From an uncultured Bacteroidota bacterium (GTDB taxonomy: Bacteria > Bacteroidota > Bacteroidia > Flavobacteriales > Flavobacteriaceae): a stretch of DNA of 38,730 nt. Below the pieces are notes generated by a model, which saw only the letters and a program-made list of their open reading frames with translations, was not told the origin of the DNA and did not search any database. Both the position numbers and the translations under genes were made by a program. The DNA is taken from positions 1 through 38,730 of the forward strand of contig CAILWV010000046.1 of assembly GCA_903838055.1 (NCBI GenBank). Direction: 5' to 3'. Numbering within the stretch: the stretch's first letter is position 1; every line of letters starts with the position of its first letter. Below, in pieces: positions 1-7,156 of this stretch.

Positions 1-1
1 A

Positions 2-139
2 ATCAGTCCGCAAGGGCTAGGATGGGACGGAACTTATAACGGAATCCTAATGCCATCAACAGATTATTGGTTCACCGTGGACTATAGCGAAGCCGCAGCT
101 TACAAACAATTTAAAGCGCATTTTACATTAAAAAGATAA
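2..139 (+). CDS. 3' end of a T9SS-secreted protein with type B (CHU_C) sorting domain
   Basis: Only the last 45 codons are in the window; the gene begins upstream. The reading frame starting at base 2 is open to TAA at 137-139. It reads WDGTYNG, then MPSTDYWFTVDY, and ends in FKAHFTLKR. This matches the end of the gliding-motility-associated C-terminal (CHU_C, T9SS type B) domain: a WDGTYNG turn, a PxxDYWF strand and a short basic FxLKR end. In that family the domain directs export through the type IX secretion system and surface attachment. The rest of the protein, and so its function, cannot be seen. It lies 7 bases before a PorP/SprF gene, the usual neighbour of such genes. Confidence 0.85.
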   Translation: MSPQGLGWDGTYNGILMPSTDYWFTVDYSEAAAYKQFKAHFTLKR

Positions 140-146
140 TTACACA

Positions 147-1145
147 ATGAAGTTTAAACATTTATTATTAGCAATTGTAGTATTAATTACTAAACAAGCA
201 TATTCTCAGGAGATATTACCGGTTTATTCGGATTATTTATCGGATAATTATTTTCTTCTTCATCCTTCGATGGCCGGAGCAGCAAGTTGTTCTAAATTAC
301 GTTTAACAGGAAGACAACAATGGTTTGGTCAACAAGATGCTCCCGCTTTGCAAACTTTGAGTTTTAATGGAAGTGTGTCAGATAAAGACGGAATGGGTGT
401 TATCTTAATTAATGATAAAAACGGTTACCATTCTCAAAAAGGTTTTAGAGTAGCTTATGCCCATCATATAATGTTCTCTAGAGATAATATAGATTTAAAT
501 CAATTATCTTTTGGGTTAAACGTTGGATTTGCTCAAAGTCAATTGGACGAAAGTACTTTTTATACAAATGACCCATCCTATGACCCTATAGTTTTTGGTC
601 AAATTCAGAAAGCATCTTACTTTAATGTAGATATTGGAGCGTCATATAACTTCTTAGATTTTTATGCGCATTTTACTGTAAAGAATGCTTTGGCAAGTGA
701 TAGAAAATTGTATACAGATAAAGAACCAGTTAATTTAAAAAGAGCTGTTTATAATATGGGATATACTTTTGGGGATTCTGAAGGGATAATGTTTGAACCA
801 TCAATGATGTTTCAATATATTTTTCAAACAAAAGAGTCTTTAATAGATTTAAACCTTAAAGCATATAAACAAATGGAATTCGGAAAATTATGGGCTGTTG
901 CTTCTTATAGACGAAGCTTAGATGGTGCTCAATATATTGAAGGAACTGCTGTAGCAACGCAAAAATTGCAATATTTTACTCCAATAGTAGGTGTGAATTA
1001 TAAAAATTATATGTTCTCATATACCTACTCTTCTTTGTTAGGAAACATTAAATTTGATAATGGGGGATTTCATCAGTTTACTTTAGGAATTAATTTGTTC
1101 TGTAAACCTGAGAAATACCACTGTAACTGTCCTGCAGTTAATTAA
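147..1145 (+). CDS. PorP/SprF family type IX secretion outer-membrane protein
   Basis: 332 aa with an N-terminal signal peptide (residues 1-20, ending AYSQ). The mature protein opens with the family signature: LPVYSDYLSDNYFLLHPSMAGAA, followed by a GRQQWFG segment. The rest is made of amphipathic strands typical of an outer-membrane beta-barrel of about 300 residues. Family knowledge: PorP/SprF proteins take part in type IX secretion or in anchoring specific large surface proteins; SprF is needed for the SprB gliding adhesin. The gene starts 7 bases after a T9SS type B cargo gene, so the two are probably co-transcribed and this protein probably serves that cargo. Paralogues are numerous in Flavobacterium, so no individual gene name is given. 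The hairpin at 1164-1195 ends the unit. Confidence 0.9.
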   Translation: MKFKHLLLAIVVLITKQAYSQEILPVYSDYLSDNYFLLHPSMAGAASCSKLRLTGRQQWFGQQDAPALQTLSFNGSVSDKDGMGVILINDKNGYHSQKGFRVAYAHHIMFSRDNIDLNQLSFGLNVGFAQSQLDESTFYTNDPSYDPIVFGQIQKASYFNVDIGASYNFLDFYAHFTVKNALASDRKLYTDKEPVNLKRAVYNMGYTFGDSEGIMFEPSMMFQYIFQTKESLIDLNLKAYKQMEFGKLWAVASYRRSLDGAQYIEGTAVATQKLQYFTPIVGVNYKNYMFSYTYSSLLGNIKFDNGGFHQFTLGINLFCKPEKYHCNCPAVN

Positions 1146-1163
1146 AATTAAAAATATACTCTT

Positions 1164-1195
1164 AATCCCGATAAACTTTATCGGGATTATTTTTT
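1164..1195 (+). terminator. Rho-independent terminator after the PorP/SprF gene
   Basis: A perfect 12-base inverted repeat (AATCCCGATAAA at 1164-1175, its complement at 1177-1188) is followed by ATTTTTT. It lies 18 bases after the PorP stop and only 2 bases before the next annotated ATG. Confidence 0.85.
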
Positions 1196-1197
1196 AA

Positions 1198-1725
1198 ATG
1201 AAAATTATGATTATTAAAACAATTAACGGTAAATCGCCAAAAATTCCCTCGGATTGCTATATCGCAGAAAATGCAACTATTGTAGGTGATGTTGAATTTG
1301 GTTCGCAATGTAGTGTTTGGTTCAATGCGGTACTTCGTGGTGATGTTCATTATATTAAAATAGGAAATAAAGTAAACATTCAAGATGGTGCAATTATTCA
1401 TGCGACTTATCAAAAACATCCAACTAATATTGGCAACAATGTTTCTATTGGACATAATGCAATTGTTCATGGTTGTACTTTAGAGGATAATGTCCTTATT
1501 GGAATGGGAGCAATAGTAATGGATAATTGTGTGGTACAAAGTAATGCTATTGTTGCTGCCGGATCGGTCGTAACTCAAAATACAATTGTAGAATCGGGTA
1601 CTATTTATGCAGGAATTCCTGCTAAGAAGGTTAAAGATATTAATGCGTCAGAATTTGCTGGAGAAATTGAGCGAATATCTAATAATTATGTTATGTATTC
1701 TAGCTGGTATAAAACCGAAGAATAA
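1198..1725 (+). CDS. Gamma-carbonic-anhydrase family protein (left-handed beta-helix)
   Basis: 175 aa built almost wholly of hexapeptide repeats, for example IGNNVSIGHNAIVHGC and IGMGAIVMDNCVV. This is the left-handed parallel beta-helix of the gamma-carbonic anhydrase/YrdA/PaaY group. The three zinc-ligand histidines of the Cam family appear to be kept: H68 in IIHATY, H86 and H91 in GHNAIVHGC. So are R47 in VLRGD and Q62 in NIQDG. It is therefore a candidate zinc enzyme hydrating CO2, but many members have no proven activity. ATG codons at 1198 and 1207 are both possible; the second (MIIKTINGK) matches family starts better and gives more room after the terminator. It converges with the UbiA gene, with 9 bases between the stops. 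Confidence 0.88.
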   Translation: MKIMIIKTINGKSPKIPSDCYIAENATIVGDVEFGSQCSVWFNAVLRGDVHYIKIGNKVNIQDGAIIHATYQKHPTNIGNNVSIGHNAIVHGCTLEDNVLIGMGAIVMDNCVVQSNAIVAAGSVVTQNTIVESGTIYAGIPAKKVKDINASEFAGEIERISNNYVMYSSWYKTEE

Positions 1726-1734
1726 ATATTTGGT

Positions 1735-2652
1735 TTAAATTTTGAGAAAAGCTCTGCCATGAATTAAAACAGCAGGATCTATTAATACGATACTAAATAC
1801 ACCGGTTACTACCAGAAATTTAAGGATAAAATGTAATTGTAAGTATTCTACTTTATTATTTGCTTTCCACAAAAAAAGGAGAAATAAAATTAAGAAAATA
1901 AGGCTAACATAGAAGTAAATATCCATATAACCAACTTCGTATATTTCTACTAAAAAATATACTGGAATTACTGTAACAACTGTTAATATAGTTATAGTCT
2001 TTTTAGCAAATAATTCGCCATAAATAACAGGAATTGTTTTGTAATCGTTGGCAATATCTCCTTTAATATTTTCTAAATCTTTAATTATTTCTCGAATAAA
2101 TAACAGCAAAAATAAAAAGGTTGCATGTGCAAAAATTTCTGGATATAGGTTTTTGTAATATAATAACAATGCAAAAAACGGTAAGATTGCTAGAAATGAA
2201 GCCGTTAAATTTCCAATAATAGGATATTTTTTTAATTTATGAGAGTAAAACCAGATTAAAAAAATATACGTTGAAAAAAACAATACGGCTCTAAAAGACA
2301 CTAGCATTGCTAATAAAGCTACAATAAAATTTAACGTAAAATATACTTGAAGTTTGGTTTTTTGGCTAACTATATGGTCAATTTTGGATTTGTTGGGCCG
2401 GTTTATTAAATCTTTTTTGCTGTCGTAAAAATTATTAATAATATAACCGGAAGCAATTGTTAAACTTGAAACAATAACAATAATGAAAAGATTAAAATCC
2501 AGAAGTACTACTAAAGCCCTTTTTTCACGTGCCATAATGAATATAGCAGATAGGTATTGCGCTAATACAATAATTGGAATGTTATAACCGCGAACCACAG
2601 AGAACATACTAATAATTTTTAGTATTATGCGTTTGGTTTTTCGGCTTAACAT
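1735..2652 (-). CDS. UbiA-family prenyltransferase, possibly (di)geranylgeranylglyceryl-phosphate synthase-like
   Basis: 305 aa, highly hydrophobic, with about 8-9 membrane segments. Both aspartate-rich motifs of UbiA enzymes are present: NNFYDSKKD (N73, D77, D81) and KDLENIKGDIANDYKT (D192, D199, D203). These bind the Mg-diphosphate of the prenyl donor. The gene is 11 bases downstream of mevalonate kinase and close to mvaD, so it is probably in their operon and uses a polyprenyl diphosphate made by that pathway. Flavobacterial homologues are commonly labelled geranylgeranylglycerol-phosphate geranylgeranyltransferase by likeness to the archaeal ether-lipid enzyme. That acceptor is not shown here; menaquinone, heme or another acceptor remains possible. 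The enzyme class is secure; the substrate is not. Confidence 0.85.
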   Translation of the reverse strand: MLSRKTKRIILKIISMFSVVRGYNIPIIVLAQYLSAIFIMAREKRALVVLLDFNLFIIVIVSSLTIASGYIINNFYDSKKDLINRPNKSKIDHIVSQKTKLQVYFTLNFIVALLAMLVSFRAVLFFSTYIFLIWFYSHKLKKYPIIGNLTASFLAILPFFALLLYYKNLYPEIFAHATFLFLLLFIREIIKDLENIKGDIANDYKTIPVIYGELFAKKTITILTVVTVIPVYFLVEIYEVGYMDIYFYVSLIFLILFLLFLWKANNKVEYLQLHFILKFLVVTGVFSIVLIDPAVLIHGRAFLKI

Positions 2653-2663
2653 GATTTAGTTTG

Positions 2664-3602
2664 TTAAAATTGGTAAACCACTTCTAATGTATAGTCTTTT
2701 AATGATTCTTTTGCTTTTTCTAAGTCTTCAGTGAACCCAAGAATATAGCCACCACCTCCCGAACCACAAAGTTTCAAGTAGTAATCGTTTGTGTCAATTC
2801 CTTTTTGCCAAATCCCATGAAATTGTTCTGGAATCATTGGTTTGAAGTTGTTTAATACAACTGTAGAAAGTTTTTTAGTATTAGTAAACAATGATTTTTT
2901 GTCGCCTCCTAGAAAATTTTCCACACATAAATCAGTATATTTAACAAATTGGTTTTTTAGCATTGTACGAAAACCTTGATCTTTTAGGTTTTCCATAAAA
3001 ATATTTACCATTGGAGCAGTTTCTCCAACAATCCCTGAATCTAACAAGAAAACAGCACCTTTCCCTTCTGCACTTTGAGAAGGTATTCCAGTTGCTTCAA
3101 TATTGTCTTTAGAATTGATAAGAATTGGAATGCTTAAATAACTATTTAAAGGGTCCAAGCCAGAACTTTTACCATGAAAAAAGGATTCCATTTGTGCAAA
3201 AATATTCTTTAATTGAAGTAATTTTTCTCGTGTAAGGTTTTCAAGAACTGTGATTTTATTATTTGCATATTTGTCATAGATAGCAGCAACTAAAGCACCA
3301 CTGCTGCCAACTCCATATCCTTGCGGGATGCTTGAGTCAAAATACATTCCTCTTGTTACATCTGATTTTAATAGTGACAAATTGAAAGTTACTAATTCAG
3401 GTTGTTCGTGTTGTAAAGTTTCTAAATAATCAACAAAACGCTTTAAACTTTCATTTGATTTTATGGCTTCAGCCGAAGGGTTTTCGGTTACTTTTAATGC
3501 CCCATTATAAAAATTATATGGAATAGATAAACCTTTAGAATCTTTAATGATTCCATATTCTCCGAAGAGTAATATTTTGGAGTAAAATAAGGGTCCTTTC
3601 AT
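2664..3602 (-). CDS. mvk: Mevalonate kinase (GHMP kinase)
   Basis: 312 aa, cytoplasmic. It would phosphorylate mevalonate to 5-phosphomevalonate using ATP. The N-terminus has the GHMP substrate motif SKILLFGEYGII (residues 8-19). The ATP-binding glycine-rich loop is PQGYGVGSSGALVAA (93-107). The acidic pair is E139 and D150 (in HGKSSGLDP, the catalytic aspartate position). The C-terminal motif is KLCGSGGGGYILGF. It lies between mvaD (3 bases upstream in transcription) and UbiA. Another GHMP specificity cannot be excluded by sequence alone, but this placement and the LLFGEY/SGLDP motifs favour mevalonate kinase over the second GHMP kinase at 36325-37239. Confidence 0.85.
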   Translation of the reverse strand: MKGPLFYSKILLFGEYGIIKDSKGLSIPYNFYNGALKVTENPSAEAIKSNESLKRFVDYLETLQHEQPELVTFNLSLLKSDVTRGMYFDSSIPQGYGVGSSGALVAAIYDKYANNKITVLENLTREKLLQLKNIFAQMESFFHGKSSGLDPLNSYLSIPILINSKDNIEATGIPSQSAEGKGAVFLLDSGIVGETAPMVNIFMENLKDQGFRTMLKNQFVKYTDLCVENFLGGDKKSLFTNTKKLSTVVLNNFKPMIPEQFHGIWQKGIDTNDYYLKLCGSGGGGYILGFTEDLEKAKESLKDYTLEVVYQF

Positions 3603-3605
3603 TTC

Positions 3606-4697
3606 TTAATTATCAATTATTGACTGACTTCCAAAACCAATTTCATCGCAAATATACTGACCATTTTGGCAATAGCCAACTAATTCGTCTTTAATAAATT
3701 GCAAAGTTTCTTCTCTAACGTTTTCGGGATATAAAACATGCACATTTGCACCTGCATCTAGAGTAAAACAAACCGGAATTTTAGATTCATTTCTAAAGTT
3801 CCAAATTTTATTAATTATCTCTAGTGTTTTGGGTTTCATTAATATAAAATAGGGCATTGATGTCATCATCATAGCATGTAGAGTCAATGCTTCACTCTCT
3901 ACAATTTTTATGAAATCTTCAATGTTTCCAGTTTCTAAAATAGTTTTTAGTGTAGATAGATTTTGTGGTGCTTGTAAAAAACGTTGTTCCGCAAATGGGT
4001 GATTGTGCATTAAATCATGACCAACAGTACTAGAGACTTGCTTTTCACCTTTATCCACTAATAAAATAGTATCTTGGTAGTTCTTGAAATTTGAATGAAT
4101 CTGGTTTGGAAATTCTGTGCCAAATAAATCGGAACTTCCTGACATTTCATTATGTTTACCCCAAACGACAACGTTTCCTTTTATGCTACGGCATGCGCTC
4201 CCAGACCCTAAGCGAGCAAGAAACGATGCTTTTTGATGAAAGAATTCGTCATTTATTGATGGGTTTAATCCTTTTTCAAGACTCATAATGTTCATTGCTA
4301 TTGCCGCCATTCCTGATGCTGAAGATGCTATACCAGAACTGTGCGGGAATGTATTTTGAGTATCAATAGTAAAATGATAGTTTTTTAAATAAGGGCAATA
4401 AATTTCAATTCGCTCAAAAAACTTCTTTATTTTAGGTTTGAAATCTTCTTTGGATTTTCCTTCAAAAAGTAAATCAAATGAGAAATTGTTGTTATTTTCT
4501 TTTTTTACAAATGCTAATTTGGTTATTGTTTTACAATTTTTTAATGTAAAACTAATAGAAGGATTTGCCGGAATTTGATCTTGCTTTTTTCCCCAATATT
4601 TTACTAGAGCGATGTTGCTAGGAGCACTCCAAGTGAAGCTTCCTTGATTAATTTCTGTAGAATAGTGCTTGAAAATAAAATCCTTTTCGGAAATCAT
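3606..4697 (-). CDS. mvaD: Diphosphomevalonate decarboxylase
   Basis: 363 aa. It catalyses ATP-dependent decarboxylation of 5-diphosphomevalonate to isopentenyl diphosphate, the last step of the mevalonate pathway. Recognised by SAPSNIALVKYWGKK (residues 24-38), NPSISFTL (45-52), the phosphate loop PHSSGIASSASGMAA (118-132), LARLGSGSACRSIKG (160-174) and the catalytic aspartate D314 in CFTLDAGANVH. It is about 30 residues longer than many bacterial forms, with a short N-terminal extension. It is the first gene of a leftward operon with mevalonate kinase and UbiA. A TANNTTTG -10-type element lies 17 bases upstream of its ATG. Confidence 0.95.
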   Translation of the reverse strand: MISEKDFIFKHYSTEINQGSFTWSAPSNIALVKYWGKKQDQIPANPSISFTLKNCKTITKLAFVKKENNNNFSFDLLFEGKSKEDFKPKIKKFFERIEIYCPYLKNYHFTIDTQNTFPHSSGIASSASGMAAIAMNIMSLEKGLNPSINDEFFHQKASFLARLGSGSACRSIKGNVVVWGKHNEMSGSSDLFGTEFPNQIHSNFKNYQDTILLVDKGEKQVSSTVGHDLMHNHPFAEQRFLQAPQNLSTLKTILETGNIEDFIKIVESEALTLHAMMMTSMPYFILMKPKTLEIINKIWNFRNESKIPVCFTLDAGANVHVLYPENVREETLQFIKDELVGYCQNGQYICDEIGFGSQSIIDN

Positions 4698-4713
4698 ATT
4701 AAATATATTTTGA

Positions 4714-4721
4714 CAAAGATA
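4714..4721 (-). promoter_or_regulatory. Putative -7 promoter element for mvaD
   Basis: Read on the minus strand this is TATCTTTG, a full match to the Bacteroidota -7 consensus TANNTTTG, 17 bases before the mvaD ATG. No good TTTG lies at the usual 19-21 base spacing upstream, so the assignment rests on one half only. Confidence 0.5.
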
Positions 4722-4754
4722 CTTATTTTACAAAAACGAAATCATTTTGTTTAC

Positions 4755-4762
4755 TATATTTG
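4755..4762 (+). promoter_or_regulatory. Putative -7 promoter element for tspO
   Basis: TATATTTG matches TANNTTTG, 17 bases before the tspO ATG. It forms a compact divergent promoter region with the mvaD element about 40 bases away. A matching -33 TTTG at standard spacing is not visible. Confidence 0.5.
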
Positions 4763-4779
4763 TATAAAAAATAAACAAA

Positions 4780-5256
4780 ATGCAGAAAATAGTTAGAATT
4801 GCGGTGGTTTTATCAACGTGTTTATTGGTTGGTTATTTATCTGGAATGGTAACTCAGGAGAGTATTACAACATGGTATCCTAGTTTGGTTAAACCTTCAT
4901 TTAATCCACCAAACTGGGTGTTTGCACCAGTATGGACAATTCTTTATATTATGATGGGTGTTGCTGGTGGAATGGTTTGGAACAGATTAGAGCAAGATTC
5001 AGAAAATGTGAAGAAGTCCTTTACTTTTTTTATTATACAGCTTTCACTAAATGCTGCTTGGTCGGTAATTTTCTTTTATTTTCATAATCCTTTTTTAGCT
5101 TTAATAGAAATAATACTTTTTTGGCTAATCATTTTTGAAACGTATATTCAATTCAAGAAAATAGATAAAACTGCGGGTTTACTATTCATTCCCTATATAG
5201 CTTGGGTGAGTTTTGCAACCTTATTAAATGCTAGTATTTGGTGGTTGAATAGATAA
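4780..5256 (+). CDS. tspO: TspO/MBR-family membrane protein
   Basis: 158 aa with five predicted membrane helices, rich in tryptophan. The family hallmark WYPSLVKPSFNPPNWVFAPVW spans about residues 28-48, followed by WTILYIMMGVAGGMVW. The central NAAWSVIFFYFHNPFLAL helix and the final IAWVSFATLLNASIWWLNR are also typical. TspO proteins (tryptophan-rich sensory protein/peripheral benzodiazepine receptor) bind porphyrins and related tetrapyrroles, and in some bacteria act in stress or oxygen-dependent control. The role here is unknown. It is divergent from mvaD, and its stop lies 3 bases from the stop of the flavoprotein on the other strand, with no visible terminator between them. Confidence 0.93.
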   Translation: MQKIVRIAVVLSTCLLVGYLSGMVTQESITTWYPSLVKPSFNPPNWVFAPVWTILYIMMGVAGGMVWNRLEQDSENVKKSFTFFIIQLSLNAAWSVIFFYFHNPFLALIEIILFWLIIFETYIQFKKIDKTAGLLFIPYIAWVSFATLLNASIWWLNR

Positions 5257-5259
5257 GAA

Positions 5260-6468
5260 TTAAATTGCTTCGGCCACAATAAATCCACTTGTCCAAGCAT
5301 TCTGAAAATTGAATCCGCCTGTTATGGCATCAATGTTTACAATTTCGCCAGCAAAATAAAGATTGGGATGGAGTTTACTTTCCATGGTTTTGAAATTGAT
5401 TTCTTTTAAATCAATACCTCCTGCGGTTACAAATTCTTCTTTGAAAGTGCTTTTACCATTCACTTGATATTCCCCTTGAGTTAATTGTTGAGCAAGATTT
5501 AGAAGTTGTTTTTTATTTAGGTCTGCCCATTTTACATCTTCCGAAATTGAAGCAGCAAGAACTAATTTTTCCCAAAGTCTATTTGGAAACTCAAAAGGTG
5601 ATTTTTTAGAAACCACTTTTTTAGAATGCTCATGTTTTAGGTCTTTTAGTTTTTCTTCAGCTTCTTCAAAGGTAATTTCATTTAGCCAATTAACTTGAAT
5701 AGCAAATTGATAATTTTTATCTGCTAATTCTCTTGCTCCCCAAGCAGAAAGTCTCAATATTCCTGGCCCACTCATTCCCCAATGGGTAATTAATAGAGGT
5801 CCGGAAGCTTCTAGTTTTGAGTTTTTTACTTTTACAGATGCTAATGCGGAAACTCCCATTAAATCTTTTATTCGTTTGTCGCCAATATTAAAAGTAAATA
5901 GGGAAGGAACAGGAGGAATAATTGTATGCCCAATATTGGCTAGCATTTCCCAAATTTTCGGATTACTTCCGGTGGTTAATATTAAATTTTGACACGAATA
6001 ATTTTCCGTTGTGGTTTCTATTTTCCAATAATCTTTAGCTTTAAAGATAGATTGCACACTTTGTCCAGTTAGAATATCAATACCAAGTTTTTTGGTAGCA
6101 TTGATAAAACAATCTACTATAGTTTGTGAAGAATTAGTCACGGGAAACATTCTACCGTCTTCTTCAATTTTAAGTTCTACCCCATGATTTTCAAACCACT
6201 CTATTGTATCACCAGAGCAAAATTGATGAAAAGGTCCACGAAGTTCTTTTTCTCCACGAGGATAGAATTTTACTAAATCGTTTGGCGCAAAACAAGCATG
6301 GGTAACGTTGCATCTTCCACCTCCAGAAATTTTAACTTTGGATAAGACTTCTTTTCCTCGCTCTAAAATGGCAACCTTTAAATTTGGATTTTTTTCTACT
6401 ATGTTAATAGCCGTAAAAAAACCAGCGGCACCTCCTCCAACAATTATTATATCGTATTTTGAATTCAT
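5260..6468 (-). CDS. BaiN/YhiN (HI0933)-family FAD-dependent oxidoreductase
   Basis: 402 aa. The N-terminal dinucleotide fold has IIIVGGGAAGFFTA (residues 7-20). It is followed by KVKISGGGRCNVTH (44-57), the defining motif of the HI0933/YhiN/BaiN flavoproteins, and a C-terminal FAD motif LYFAGEIVNIDAITGGFNFQ. The mid-region GPLLITHWGMSGPGILRLS is also diagnostic. The family binds FAD. Most members have no known substrate; BaiN in Clostridium acts on bile-acid intermediates, which does not carry over here. The gene is 20 bases downstream of the glycerophosphodiesterase gene on the same strand, so it may be transcribed at the distal end of the sugar operon. Confidence 0.92.
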   Translation of the reverse strand: MNSKYDIIIVGGGAAGFFTAINIVEKNPNLKVAILERGKEVLSKVKISGGGRCNVTHACFAPNDLVKFYPRGEKELRGPFHQFCSGDTIEWFENHGVELKIEEDGRMFPVTNSSQTIVDCFINATKKLGIDILTGQSVQSIFKAKDYWKIETTTENYSCQNLILTTGSNPKIWEMLANIGHTIIPPVPSLFTFNIGDKRIKDLMGVSALASVKVKNSKLEASGPLLITHWGMSGPGILRLSAWGARELADKNYQFAIQVNWLNEITFEEAEEKLKDLKHEHSKKVVSKKSPFEFPNRLWEKLVLAASISEDVKWADLNKKQLLNLAQQLTQGEYQVNGKSTFKEEFVTAGGIDLKEINFKTMESKLHPNLYFAGEIVNIDAITGGFNFQNAWTSGFIVAEAI

Positions 6469-6488
6469 GTTTTATCAAATTAAAACTA

Positions 6489-7148
6489 TCAAATCCTGTC
6501 TGGAAAATCTGAAATTATTCCATCAACATTAAGTGATTTTACAAATATAAGGTCTTCTGGAGTATTTACTGTCCATGCGTAGATTTTAAATCCATTGGAA
6601 TGAAGGAGGTTTACATTTTTTGTATTCAATAATTTGAAATATGGATTTATGGATTTGGCTTTGATTTGAATTGCAAATGCAAGGGCTTTTTCAATAGAAT
6701 CCTCTGTTAATACTCCTAGCGCTATATTCGAATTTAGTTTCGAAATTATTTCTAAAGATTCCCAAATAAAACTCGAAACTTCAAATTGATTGTAATTCCA
6801 ATTTTGCTCATTTACTTGTTTTTCAACAATTTGTATTACTTTTTGAGCAGCTGTTGCTTCCTTGATTTCAATATTAATTGTGCATCTTCTATTTACATCA
6901 AGGAGTACATCATTTAATGTTGGAATTCCTATTTTTTTTAATTCAGATGCAGAATAATCCTTCACAAAACCTGAAGCTTCTGTAGTTCTATTAATTGTTT
7001 TATCATGAATAACCATTACCTCTCCATCGGAACTCAAATGAACATCCAATTCTATAGCATCTACATTTAATTCGATTGCTTTTGCAAAGGATACTAAAGT
7101 GTTTTCAGCAACATAACCTTTTGCACCACGATGTCCAATCTTTAACAT
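6489..7148 (-). CDS. Glycerophosphodiester phosphodiesterase family protein
   Basis: 219 aa, no signal peptide, so cytoplasmic. The GDPD active-site pattern is complete: IGHRGAKGYVAENT (H6, R7, E15), AIELDVHLSSDG (E33, D35) and VIHDKTINRTT (H48). These are the two catalytic histidines and the metal-binding acids of the TIM-barrel family. The C-terminal IYAWTVNTPEDL and DGIISDFPDRI are usual for the family. It would hydrolyse glycerophosphodiesters to glycerol-3-phosphate and an alcohol. At 219 aa it is a short, single-domain form like the UgpQ type. It starts 8 bases after the GH13 gene, suggesting shared transcription, although its function is not linked to starch. Confidence 0.9.
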   Translation of the reverse strand: MLKIGHRGAKGYVAENTLVSFAKAIELNVDAIELDVHLSSDGEVMVIHDKTINRTTEASGFVKDYSASELKKIGIPTLNDVLLDVNRRCTINIEIKEATAAQKVIQIVEKQVNEQNWNYNQFEVSSFIWESLEIISKLNSNIALGVLTEDSIEKALAFAIQIKAKSINPYFKLLNTKNVNLLHSNGFKIYAWTVNTPEDLIFVKSLNVDGIISDFPDRI

Positions 7149-7156
7149 GTATTCTT

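Noticed and set aside
1162..1470. 102-residue open frame on the minus strand overlapping the gamma-carbonic-anhydrase-like gene
   Set aside because: It lies antisense to a well-supported beta-helix gene, partly across a terminator, with low-complexity Asn/Ile composition and no family features.
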